A stretch of DNA of 64,000 nucleotides from contig QCKF01000004.1 in NCBI GenBank assembly GCA_003215545.1, positions 1 through 64,000 of the forward strand, read 5' to 3'. Position 1 is the stretch's first letter, and each line of letters begins with the position of its first letter. The DNA comes from Prochlorococcus sp. AG-409-L14 (lineage in GTDB: Bacteria > Cyanobacteriota > Cyanobacteriia > PCC-6307 > Cyanobiaceae). The translations under genes and the position numbers were made by a program. The notes under the pieces were generated by a model. It had not been told where the DNA came from and made no database searches. It saw only the letters and a program-made list of their open reading frames with translations. This document shows, one piece after another, positions 7,558 to 15,022 of the stretch.

Positions 7558-8610
7558 CTATCCGTATCTTACTGCATTTGTTTTTTCCATTGGAAGAGCA
7601 AATTGTCTAATAATTAGGGATATGAATTTTCCAAGAGCCAGTGGCTTGGAAAGTCCAGAACTTTCTCTCCAGTTACGGAAGGCATTGAGAATTTCGACCC
7701 GCATTTTAAGGAATTTACCATCATCAAATTTGTATACCCAAGGGAAGGCATTGCGAGTCGTGTGATTGGTTTGCTTTATCACCTCCTCGTCAAATAGAAC
7801 TGGGTCTATACCTAGAAGACCATAGAAATCACCTCTTTCGCAAACTGTCAGCGTATGAGTTAGGAAGACACTCCATAAGAAAAATCTACTTAGCAGTTTT
7901 CCTCTAAAACCTTTGGTCATTCCAGGCCAACAACGCATCATCAAATTGATGCAATCGCCATGACGGTTTTCATCTTGGCACCATGGCTCAAAGAAATCAA
8001 AGAGTGGTGCACATACCTTCTCAGGATTTTCTTTAAGATGTCTATTTATAAGAATATATCTCCAATATCCAATTTTTTCTGAAAGGTATAAAGAATAGAG
8101 AACCCAGCTTAAAGGAAAGAATGTGGCAGCTCTTTTATTACCTAAATTGGGAAGATCAACATTTATACCTTCAGCTTTAAGTGCCCTGCCAAGGAAGCCC
8201 GCATGTCGAGCTTCATCTCTTGCTAAGAATTGAAAAAATTGTCCTAGTTCTTTTCTTCCAGATTTCTTGAATCGATTTGAAATTTCCTTAAACAGTAGGA
8301 AACCTGAGAATTCTGAAACTACTGATCTAACTAAATAGCTCTCATAAACTGCTTTGTCTTCTGGAGATAGTTCATCAAGTCTTTCTAGAGAAGCTTTCCG
8401 ATCAAAATGAGTGAGATTGTAATCGGCTTCCATCTCCTTGAACATAGCTTCAAATTCTTCGCGAGCTATATCTAGATTGGTTTTAGCCGCCTTATCAAAT
8501 TCAGTGGTATAAAACCTTGGAGTTAAAAGGTTCTCATTAAGGTGAGGAGGAAGCTGGTTCCTTTCAAGAGAACCCTTTGCCACAGGGGAGCTAGATGCTG
8601 TTGCAGTCAT
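7558..8610 (-). CDS. acsF: Mg-protoporphyrin IX monomethyl ester oxidative cyclase
   Basis: 350 aa, the usual size for AcsF/CHL27. It catalyses oxygen-dependent formation of the isocyclic E ring of chlorophyll. The di-iron ligands are visible in two E/D-E-x-R-H motifs, DEARH (132-136) and DENRH (213-217), with earlier glutamates in EEFEAMFKEME (51-61). The protein is membrane-associated through a hydrophobic C-terminal half. It is convergent with the ferredoxin and Ycf54-like genes. The N-terminal 20 residues are polar and poorly conserved in type. Confidence 0.95.
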   Translation of the reverse strand: MTATASSSPVAKGSLERNQLPPHLNENLLTPRFYTTEFDKAAKTNLDIAREEFEAMFKEMEADYNLTHFDRKASLERLDELSPEDKAVYESYLVRSVVSEFSGFLLFKEISNRFKKSGRKELGQFFQFLARDEARHAGFLGRALKAEGINVDLPNLGNKRAATFFPLSWVLYSLYLSEKIGYWRYILINRHLKENPEKVCAPLFDFFEPWCQDENRHGDCINLMMRCWPGMTKGFRGKLLSRFFLWSVFLTHTLTVCERGDFYGLLGIDPVLFDEEVIKQTNHTTRNAFPWVYKFDDGKFLKMRVEILNAFRNWRESSGLSKPLALGKFISLIIRQFALPMEKTNAVRYG

Positions 8611-8844
8611 TCTCTTTATTCAAGCAATAAGTGATTCTATGCCCTTGATCAGCCTATTGACGATTTTGATTATGTAACTACATAGAAGGGTCGTTTTTGC
8701 CACAGGAGAGGTGGGATGAAAGGTTGCATTTTGAGAAGAGAGAATGCTGAAAATGATATAGATTAAGCCTAAATGCTTCTAATTGAGCCAAGGGAAAATA
8801 TTTTGAGCTGTTATCCTCTCAATTATAAGACCCATGACTTTGTT

Positions 8845-9018
8845 CTATTTAATCAATTTTCGCTTTCTTTTTGGTGGCCCTAAACGTAGTTGAGACCTGA
8901 ATTCTTTGTCATTCCAGTAATAATCCTCGTAAAAGGTAATTACAAAAACAATTACACCCGCAAATAGAATTGCTCCAAGAATTAAAATTGGATAAAAAAT
9001 CATATGATATGTAGACAT
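8845..9018 (-). CDS. Small membrane protein, 57 aa
   Basis: The frame extends to 9069, but the ATG at 9018 has an AAGG-type ribosome site about 10 nt upstream and gives a compact protein. It has one long hydrophobic helix (FYPILILGAILFAGVIVFVI), an acidic and aromatic link (YEDYYWNDKEF), and a strongly basic tail ending KRKRKLIK. No family recognised. It is probably cytoplasmic- or thylakoid-membrane anchored with the basic tail inside. Confidence 0.5.
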   Translation of the reverse strand: MSTYHMIFYPILILGAILFAGVIVFVITFYEDYYWNDKEFRSQLRLGPPKRKRKLIK

Positions 9019-9132
9019 ATAGAAAGCCTTGGTTTCGTAAATTTTAGAAGGAATCGTCTGATAATGCAAGAATTAGCATGCTTGGCTTGACTGAAAGTTA
9101 TAGCTCTAAGGCTATGCATCAGATGAATTATC

Positions 9133-9303
9133 TCAAGCTTTACTGTGTTGAGAATAAGGCGCCAATTCATTAAGTAGCCATATTGGCCTCTCTTTCTTGG
9201 CTTTTCGCCATGCTAGGCCAAATAGAGCTGCAACCGCTTCTTTCTTTCTAGGAAGTAAGCAAGAAAGAGGCGAAGATTTGTTGATCGATTTGAAGTCTGA
9301 CAT
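9133..9303 (-). CDS. Small basic protein, 56 aa
   Basis: The start is fixed at the ATG at 9303 by a perfect AGGAGG five bases upstream. The frame itself continues to 9321. The product (MSDFKSINKSSPLSCLLPRK...) is basic and soluble with a helical AVAALFGLAWRKAKKE segment. Function unknown. The canonical ribosome site is the best argument that it is translated. Confidence 0.55.
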   Translation of the reverse strand: MSDFKSINKSSPLSCLLPRKKEAVAALFGLAWRKAKKERPIWLLNELAPYSQHSKA

Positions 9304-9830
9304 TATCCTCCTGGCATACATTTTGGAGATGAAGGGAATTCTGCTAGTCCTGAGGGATTAAGTACTAGAAAATTAAGCAGTTATCTATTATTTTTCTAGT
9401 GACATTTACCACCAATGTCTATAGGCTTAATCACTTAGGTCGTTATAGATCTTTAAAGCACTTGCTTAAAACCCAACTGAATATCTAGTCTTTTTTGATT
9501 GAGGAGATCGAAAGCTTGACTAGGCTTTCGATGTAAAAAGCATCCCAATTCTTTCTGGATAGATTTTCTCAATTGCTCTGTGCTTATTGATAATCACTAG
9601 AACTAGACAGGAATAGCTATCTTTTTGATTAGAAGTCTTATAAGTAGAAGTGATTTTCGAGAGTAGTGTTTGTTTTAAGGATTTCATCGATGACTTAAAG
9701 CTTGCCTGAAAATTTATATAATAGTTTTTGAAAGCATTTAATCATAAAGATTTCCAGTTATTCAATAAAAGAATCATTGACAACTGATGTATTTCTGTTG
9801 AGATGTCTGTATTATTACATGTAAGTTTTT
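9304..9830. other. 527-bp gap with one conspicuous hairpin
   Basis: No ORF of merit on either strand. A 9-bp perfect inverted repeat (ATCGAAAGC at 9507-9515 with GCTTTCGAT at 9524-9532, 8-nt loop) is the only clear structure. It lacks a following T-tract in either direction, so it is not an obvious terminator. The rest is AT-rich with no further signal that I can see. Confidence 0.4.
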
Positions 9831-9998
9831 ATGCCTAAAATCAATGCCGCATTGGATGACTTCATTGATGAGTGTCTTATAGAGGATGATTCTATTTGTA
9901 TCTATAAAGGGCGATCTCATGAATTGGATACAGTATTGCAGAGCTTGATTCAAATGGATGAGAAGGACTGGGAAGCTTTTGAGGACTTGGCTGCTTAA
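9831..9998 (+). CDS. Small acidic protein, 55 aa
   Basis: ATG-initiated frame of 55 codons, below normal gene-calling length. The product is very acidic (LDDFIDECLIEDDS, then MDEKDWEAFEDLAA at the C-terminus), soluble and predicted helical. A terminator-like hairpin follows 19 bp after the stop. It might bind a basic partner or nucleic-acid-binding protein; that is speculation. No family recognised. Confidence 0.5.
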   Translation: MPKINAALDDFIDECLIEDDSICIYKGRSHELDTVLQSLIQMDEKDWEAFEDLAA

Positions 9999-10016
9999 TT
10001 AGCTTAATTTAGTTGC

Positions 10017-10035
10017 AGCTCACTTGTGAGCTTTT
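10017..10035 (+). terminator. Short terminator after the 55-aa gene
   Basis: AGCTCAC pairs with GTGAGCT (10017-10023 with 10026-10032) and is followed by TTT. The stem is short but well placed. Confidence 0.55.
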
Positions 10036-10186
10036 AATATAGCTAGCCATCTTTAGATTAGTAGCTTGATTTAACTTCCTAGTCTTTTCACAAAGGTCTT
10101 AAGCACTTTATTTATATAAAAGAATTCTATGGTTCTATTGATAATAGAAGTGTTTATTCAGTCACTGATAAATGATTATCTTCAGA

Positions 10187-10369
10187 TCAGGCTTTAATAT
10201 CTTCTTTTTTAAAAAACGTTGAAATACTCGAGTAATCTGATTTAACAGCAAGACCATCAAGTAGTTTGTTCCAGCTTTTAGGATGTCTCCATCGTAAAAA
10301 TAATCCTATGTAAATAAGATAGGCGCATCCTTCAATTGGGTGTTGAATGATGCCTAAGAATTCGTTCAT
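10187..10369 (-). CDS. Hypothetical small protein, 60 aa
   Basis: The ATG has an AAGGA ribosome site about 10 nt upstream. The first half is moderately hydrophobic (CAYLIYIGLFLRW) and could be one membrane helix. The second half is polar and ends KKEDIKA. No family recognised, and it is isolated from its neighbours. Confidence 0.4.
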   Translation of the reverse strand: MNEFLGIIQHPIEGCAYLIYIGLFLRWRHPKSWNKLLDGLAVKSDYSSISTFFKKEDIKA

Positions 10370-10528
10370 ACTCTTTATTCCTTACAGACCTTTTATAGGA
10401 GGAACTCTTGCAAGTGGCTGTAATAAGTCAGATTTCTTAGTTTTTATGATTTTTACCCTAGCTTGATTTAGTAGAGACTTGCTATTGCAATTTTAAAAAT
10501 GGTTTTTCTAATTTCTTGATTTATTAAT

Positions 10529-11146
10529 ATGGATAAACGTCTTTTCTTTTCTGCGACAGATCGCAATACTGCTCCAATAGAGGCAGTTTTATCTAGGTAC
10601 TTACCTACCAACGGAAAAATTCTTGAGTTAGCTAGTGGAAGTGGACAGCATGCTGTCCACTTCCAAATGTGTTTCCCTGGTCTAACTTGGTATGCAAGTG
10701 ATTCAAATCTAGTTCATATCAAGAGCATTGAATCCTGGATAGCCCATCACGGGCTTGGCTCCAAAATGCCTAGGCCATCGCAAATTGATGTTTTAGATAG
10801 GCCTTGGAATTTGCCTCAAGATTTATCTAGAGACCTTTGTGGCATTATATGTATTAATATGATTCATGTATCACCTTGGTTGGCAACTAAATCGTTATTT
10901 CTAGAAGCAAGAAGAATATTGAAGAAAGGTAGTCAGATAATGATATATGGACCTTTTAAAATTAATTCTAAGCATACTAGTGAAAGTAACGAAAAATTTG
11001 ATTATAGCTTGACTCAAATGAATCCTGATTGGGGCATAAGAAATCTTGAGGATATTCTAAATGAGTCAGAAAAAAATAACTTTGAGGTATTGGAAATTAT
11101 AAAAATGCCAGCAAATAATTTGATGATAATCTTCTCAGGGAAATAA
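10529..11146 (+). CDS. DUF938-type SAM-dependent methyltransferase
   Basis: 205 aa. The N-terminus FFSATDRNTAPIEAVLSRYL, followed by the SAM-binding motif ILELASGSGQH (about 31-41), is the signature of the DUF938 class I methyltransferases. The central INMIHVSPW segment is also typical of them. The fold and cofactor are clear and the substrate is unknown. The gene is alone, and the terminator-like hairpin at 11296-11334 lies downstream. Confidence 0.85.
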   Translation: MDKRLFFSATDRNTAPIEAVLSRYLPTNGKILELASGSGQHAVHFQMCFPGLTWYASDSNLVHIKSIESWIAHHGLGSKMPRPSQIDVLDRPWNLPQDLSRDLCGIICINMIHVSPWLATKSLFLEARRILKKGSQIMIYGPFKINSKHTSESNEKFDYSLTQMNPDWGIRNLEDILNESEKNNFEVLEIIKMPANNLMIIFSGK

Positions 11147-11295
11147 CTCTGCCAAGATTAGTAATTATAAGAGTAGGTTATACTGATGACTAGTACACAT
11201 TTTGAGGATAATATTTTCCTGCTATATCTCTAATAATGTTTATAATCTCATTATTTGTTTTAATTTTTTATTACTATAAATTGAATTATCCCAAT

Positions 11296-11334
11296 AAAAA
11301 AGAACCGCTTTCTTATTGGAAGGCAGTTCTTTTT
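11296..11334. terminator. Bidirectional terminator-like hairpin
   Basis: AAAAAGAAC..GC pairs with GC..GTTCTTTTT (11296-11307 with 11323-11334, one mismatch). Runs of T occur at the 3' side on both strands. It can serve the plus-strand methyltransferase gene and the minus-strand gene ending at 11428. Confidence 0.65.
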
Positions 11335-11361
11335 GGTATTAACTTCTTTACTGCTTAAGAC

Positions 11362-11392
11362 CAATAAGAGTATGCGCGAATCTTATTGTTTT
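11362..11392 (+). terminator. Second hairpin with short T-tract, plus strand
   Basis: CAATAAGA (11362-11369) pairs with TCTTATTG (11381-11388) and is followed by TTTT. There is no matching T-tract on the minus strand. No plus-strand gene ends immediately before it, so its partner transcript is unclear. Confidence 0.4.
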
Positions 11393-11427
11393 AAACAGTC
11401 AGCTAGATCTAGCTTTAGATCAAAAGC

Positions 11428-11610
11428 TTATGCATCTTTTATTGTGTAACCCTCTTTTGAATAGAAACTGGTATAGCCGCTTGTTGACCTAGCGCGAAGA
11501 ATGATTAGATGCACAGGGATTGCTACTACTGCGTGGAAGAAGGTTAGTAGCCAGAAATCCATAGGTACACCAGGTTGGCCGTAGATTGCAAAAAGATGAG
11601 ATGAAAGCAT
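11428..11610 (-). CDS. Small membrane protein, 60 aa
   Basis: The product begins MLSSHLFAIYGQPG and has one hydrophobic helix (about 17-38, DFWLLTFFHAVVAIPVHLII). It ends in a polar, Tyr-rich tail (YTSFYSKEGYTIKDA). A later start at Met17 is possible. No family recognised. The size and layout fit a small subunit of a membrane complex. Confidence 0.5.
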   Translation of the reverse strand: MLSSHLFAIYGQPGVPMDFWLLTFFHAVVAIPVHLIILRARSTSGYTSFYSKEGYTIKDA

Positions 11611-11929
11611 TGCTTAAGGAAGGAGTGTCTCAATACATACAATTTTGCCTGTAAAGCTGCTTTTTTTCTTGATGATTATTAAAAAATTAATGCCTTGCTT
11701 TAATTGAGTAGGTTTTAGACCTGTAAAGAGCCTTTTTATACCAGTAAAATAAGTTGAAAGCATAGTCAGAGAAGGGAGTCTCGCTTATAAGGAGTGAAAC
11801 CTGCCTACTTCGATCTCTTTGTATCAAGCCAGTGAATGGGAATTGTTTATAGTATTTATTAAATTAATTCTTATTTATTAGCTAAAGACTTCGCAAGTAA
11901 ATATCAACTATTAAATAAAAGATTGACTA
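11611..11929. other. Intergenic gap
   Basis: No gene seen. The nonamer CCTGTAAAG occurs twice in direct orientation (11648-11656 and 11720-11728), each followed within a few bases by a T-run. This is the only repeated feature noticed. Confidence 0.3.
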
Positions 11930-12676
11930 TTAACTATTTCGCCCACTTATTTTGTAGCTTTTAAATGGAGTAGGATTTATAAAGGTTATGCTTGGATCTA
12001 ATTGCTTTAAAGTTTCTTTCTCGTCACCATCAACTATCATTATTTGTGGAAGTAAGCCTGTAAATATTGCATCTCCTCCAGTAGTACTTGAAAGTATTGT
12101 TTTAGGATTAAAATGACTAATTAGTTTGGGTAATATTGACTTCCCATTTATAAAATTTCCAGCTAGTGGAAGTCCTACATTGATTGTAGGCGTTATTAAA
12201 GTATCAATTATGCGTGGACTTATCTCCTCGTCAAGGAATCCATGTGGTTCTATATATATAGAGTCATTTTTATATGTAATTATATATCCATTTTCTATGT
12301 TTGGAACACTAGCCCCTGCTGTTGCTTCGACTATAAGAAGGTTTTCTATTTTATTTTCTCTTGGTCTCAGTTCAGTAACATTAATAAAACCAATATCTCT
12401 TACTATTTTAGAGGCTGTCGAAGAAGCAATGATTGGTATCAATCTATTTAAACTCTTTAAGCTATCTGGGTGTGTATGGTCTGCCAATCCTTGTGTTAGA
12501 AGAATTAGATCAATATCAGTTGGGGCTTCAACTTTCTTATTTAGCTCACCTTTAAAAAACCAATCTCCAGGTGGAAATGTTAGATTTCCTGATAACCATG
12601 GATCTACGAGGACTTTGATAGTTTCAAAGTCTATTAACCAACCATTAGAGCCAAGGTAAGTTGCTTTGAATGTCAT
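11930..12676 (-). CDS. Metallo-beta-lactamase-fold protein with reduced metal site
   Basis: 248 aa with the MBL-fold pattern: an N-terminal YLGSNGWLIDF strand pair, LVDPWLSG (27-34), then the metal-binding loop and late strands. The canonical H-x-H-x-D-H is replaced by Q-G-L-A-D-H, so the first two histidines are missing while Asp and His remain. Cyanobacterial and plant relatives with a 'DHCH'-like loop show the same change, as far as I remember. Metal-dependent hydrolysis is therefore uncertain. Single gene. Confidence 0.75.
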   Translation of the reverse strand: MTFKATYLGSNGWLIDFETIKVLVDPWLSGNLTFPPGDWFFKGELNKKVEAPTDIDLILLTQGLADHTHPDSLKSLNRLIPIIASSTASKIVRDIGFINVTELRPRENKIENLLIVEATAGASVPNIENGYIITYKNDSIYIEPHGFLDEEISPRIIDTLITPTINVGLPLAGNFINGKSILPKLISHFNPKTILSSTTGGDAIFTGLLPQIMIVDGDEKETLKQLDPSITFINPTPFKSYKISGRNS

Positions 12677-12749
12677 GTTTAAGGATTTTACCTGATTGAC
12701 TTAAGTTCTCCTCAACTTTTCTTGATTGCCACGAAAAGCCAAGAGCCTT

Positions 12750-12950
12750 ATGCATTAATCAATTGAACTGTAGTGACGCATACCCCAAGCACAGTGCCAA
12801 GTCCCAGCATTGATTGGCGAATGCCTGCCTTTTGTCAGCCCTTGCAGGTCTCTTTGGGAAATTGTTGCCTGGCAGTCTTTCATTTTGTATAGCTTGCTCT
12901 GTCCAAATTGACTTCTACTACTAGTCAAAGTGTTTATTGGACCTACCATT
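12750..12950 (-). ncRNA. Candidate structured RNA in a GC-enriched gap
   Basis: The gap is noticeably richer in G and C than other intergenic DNA here. On the minus strand CAAGC pairs with GCTTG and TGCCAGG pairs with CTTGGCA. A terminal arm CCTGC...GCAGG closes a 15-nt apical loop. A 64-codon frame covers it but has an odd Cys/Trp/His-rich composition, which suggests RNA rather than protein. No defined 3' terminator was found. The family is unknown. Confidence 0.35.
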
Positions 12951-12983
12951 TTGCATAAAATGATAGATCTCGTACGGTAGTTA

Positions 12984-13280
12984 GTGCATACCGAACATAA
13001 TTCCTACCCTTGGTATGTCATTCTTTCCCCTAGAAAGAAATTTGGCCGTATGCAAAGGATAAATTTAGGCATTGCTTTTATTGCATTCATTTCTATATGG
13101 TCCATGTGGACTATTTGGACGGCATTTGAACCAGTTTTGAATAGCGAACAGTTGTCAGTACTTTTTATTTTTCTACCATTCTCTGCACTGCTCTTGGCTT
13201 TCTCATTATTTGATGATGAAGATGATGACGATTTTGGTGGAGGGATTATGACACCAATCCTTCAGAACTCAAAGAATTAG
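12984..13280 (+). CDS. Hypothetical two-helix membrane protein
   Basis: 98 aa from a GTG at 12984; the ATG at 13050 is an alternative start. Two hydrophobic helices (roughly residues 26-47 and 58-76) are joined by a short polar turn. The tail is strikingly acidic (FDDEDDDDFGGG). Probably a membrane protein with both ends on the same side. No family recognised. Confidence 0.55.
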   Translation: MHTEHNSYPWYVILSPRKKFGRMQRINLGIAFIAFISIWSMWTIWTAFEPVLNSEQLSVLFIFLPFSALLLAFSLFDDEDDDDFGGGIMTPILQNSKN

Positions 13281-13392
13281 CATGTTTGATTTTTCTGGTT
13301 CTATGGGTAATTATTGTGAAATTTTTTTTACTTTTCTTAGTGTTCGAGATTAGCTTTACACGAATCATAAAGCATTATTCTGCCCCTCAATC

Positions 13393-13779
13393 ATGGCTGA
13401 GAATCCCTATCTAGTTGCTCTTGCTCTGATTGAGCAAGATGGGAGACGATCAATGCCTTTAGGAGGAAGGTCTCTTAAAGAAAGTATTGATTTAAATTCA
13501 TTCCCAAATGAAATTGGTGAATCAATAGCGTTAGAGCTTTTGCTCAGACTTATGAAGCGATCAGATTCATCCCCTTTGAATAGAGTAGGTGGAGAAAAAG
13601 GCTTGCTTTTGCTCGCAATAGACTTCGAGAAAATGAACAATATGCTTCCAGTTCTTAAAGCAAAATGGATTGATAGTGGAGATGCCTTTGAGTTTGTAAA
13701 TCAACTAAAGCAATTATGTATTGGAGTATGGACTCTTAGCTTTGTTAGATATAAGGGGATAGAAATAAATAAGATCTAG
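13393..13779 (+). CDS. Hypothetical soluble protein, 128 aa
   Basis: Starts at an ATG (MAENPYLVALALIEQDGR). Mixed alpha/beta composition with no signal peptide or membrane helix. The segment GGEKGLLLLAIDFEKMNNMLPVLKAKWID is regular enough to be a folded domain. I do not recognise the family. The gene is isolated between two small-protein genes. Confidence 0.6.
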   Translation: MAENPYLVALALIEQDGRRSMPLGGRSLKESIDLNSFPNEIGESIALELLLRLMKRSDSSPLNRVGGEKGLLLLAIDFEKMNNMLPVLKAKWIDSGDAFEFVNQLKQLCIGVWTLSFVRYKGIEINKI

Positions 13780-13814
13780 ATATTTGCTATGAATGGTATA
13801 TATTCTGTAGAAAT

Positions 13815-13946
13815 TTAATTAGAAGGTAATCCTTCTAATAAGTAGATTAAAGACTCTGGATTCCCATTGACCCACTCTTTTATAATCCACAGAATGATTA
13901 TATTTACGAGTATTAGTGCTATGAGACGAATTCGTGGATCTTCCAT
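13815..13946 (-). CDS. Small one-helix protein, 43 aa
   Basis: An ATG frame of 43 codons inside a 337-bp gap. The product starts MEDPRIRLIALILVNIII and continues through a hydrophobic helix to a polar tail ending EGLPSN. A negative head, one helix and a short tail is the plan of many small thylakoid subunits. No Shine-Dalgarno is seen. No other feature was found in the remaining gap 13947-14116. Confidence 0.45.
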   Translation of the reverse strand: MEDPRIRLIALILVNIIILWIIKEWVNGNPESLIYLLEGLPSN

Positions 13947-14116
13947 GTTTAAACTAATAACTCGAGCTATATTTTAATATTAGTATCATAATCTTCCACC
14001 TGCTTTTAAAGTGTTTCTATAAAAATCATAGGCTTCTCTATATGTATTAGATGGTTCTAATTTTTGTTCCTAGGTTACCTGCTTAAGCTTTTGTGAGGCT
14101 TGCTTGGCGAAGTTGC

Positions 14117-14890
14117 TTAAATAAAGTTCTTTAGGATCAAAGAACCACCCATTAAAAAACATAGAAATATAAATACTTTCTTGACAAAAATATTTCCCCT
14201 TGATATAGCCATATTGGCGCCTAAATAACCACCTATAAGTGAACCTGCAATTAGGCTAATGATCCATTCCCATTTAACAGCCCCTTCGGAAGCAAGAATA
14301 ACTGCCCCAGTCCCATTCCAAAAGATTCCAACCAAAATGAGTGTGTAACCTACAGCTTGTGTATAAGACAAGCCAAACCATCTAACAAGCCAAATTGTAA
14401 CAAATAAACCAGTACCTGAGCTTATCGAACCATTTAGGATACCTATTAGAAATAATATCAAACCACCAATTGTATAGCTTGCATTACTTTTATGATTTAG
14501 ATTATCTTTAGTACCTTCGCTAGTACTTTTTAGAGATAAATATCCAAGGAGTAAGTTCATTAAGCCTAAAAAAGTGCTGGCAACTGAGTCTGGAATTGAA
14601 AGTACAATATTTGATCCTACCCATACTCCGGGGAGTCCACATAAAAGAATAAAAGCTGTTAATTCACGATTAAGTCTCCCTTCTCTAGCATGACGTAAGC
14701 CAGCTCCTAGTCCAAGTGCAACACTTGCAACTTTGTGGGTAGCCAGAGCAATAGGAAAATTTAGCCCAAGTAAGATTAGGGCTGGCAATTGAACTAACCC
14801 GGCCCCCCCGCCTGCCAATGCAGAAAGCAGGTTGGCTAAGATGGCTATGAGCAGAAGAAGTGCTTGTATAGCAAGTTCATGGCTCAACAT
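14117..14890 (-). CDS. TauE/SafE-family membrane permease
   Basis: 257 aa with about eight hydrophobic segments. The glycine-rich first loop (SALAGGGAGLVQLPALILLG, 23-42) and the second-half repeat (GILNGSISSGTGLFVTIWLV) are the internal duplication typical of the sulphite exporter TauE/SafE family. Members export sulphite, sulphoacetate or other organic anions; the substrate here is unknown. It acts in the cytoplasmic membrane. Single gene, convergent with neither neighbour. Confidence 0.9.
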   Translation of the reverse strand: MLSHELAIQALLLLIAILANLLSALAGGGAGLVQLPALILLGLNFPIALATHKVASVALGLGAGLRHAREGRLNRELTAFILLCGLPGVWVGSNIVLSIPDSVASTFLGLMNLLLGYLSLKSTSEGTKDNLNHKSNASYTIGGLILFLIGILNGSISSGTGLFVTIWLVRWFGLSYTQAVGYTLILVGIFWNGTGAVILASEGAVKWEWIISLIAGSLIGGYLGANMAISRGNIFVKKVFIFLCFLMGGSLILKNFI

Positions 14891-15022
14891 TTTTAGAATT
14901 TTCCCTAGTTAGGTTTTTTATTAAGTAAATAAGTAGCTTATTCAACCTTTTCTCTTCTTAGTTAGGCATTGCTCTTGAAGCAGTGTCTTTGTGGTTATTA
15001 GTGTTTATTGTTCTGCTAGTCA

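Noticed and set aside
11362-11392. Terminator defining a new plus-strand gene
   Set aside because: No ORF precedes it; it may simply back up the hairpin at 11296-11334.
12755-12949. 64-codon minus-strand frame
   Set aside because: Its composition is unlike the other proteins here and the DNA shows RNA-like pairing; treated as a structured RNA candidate.
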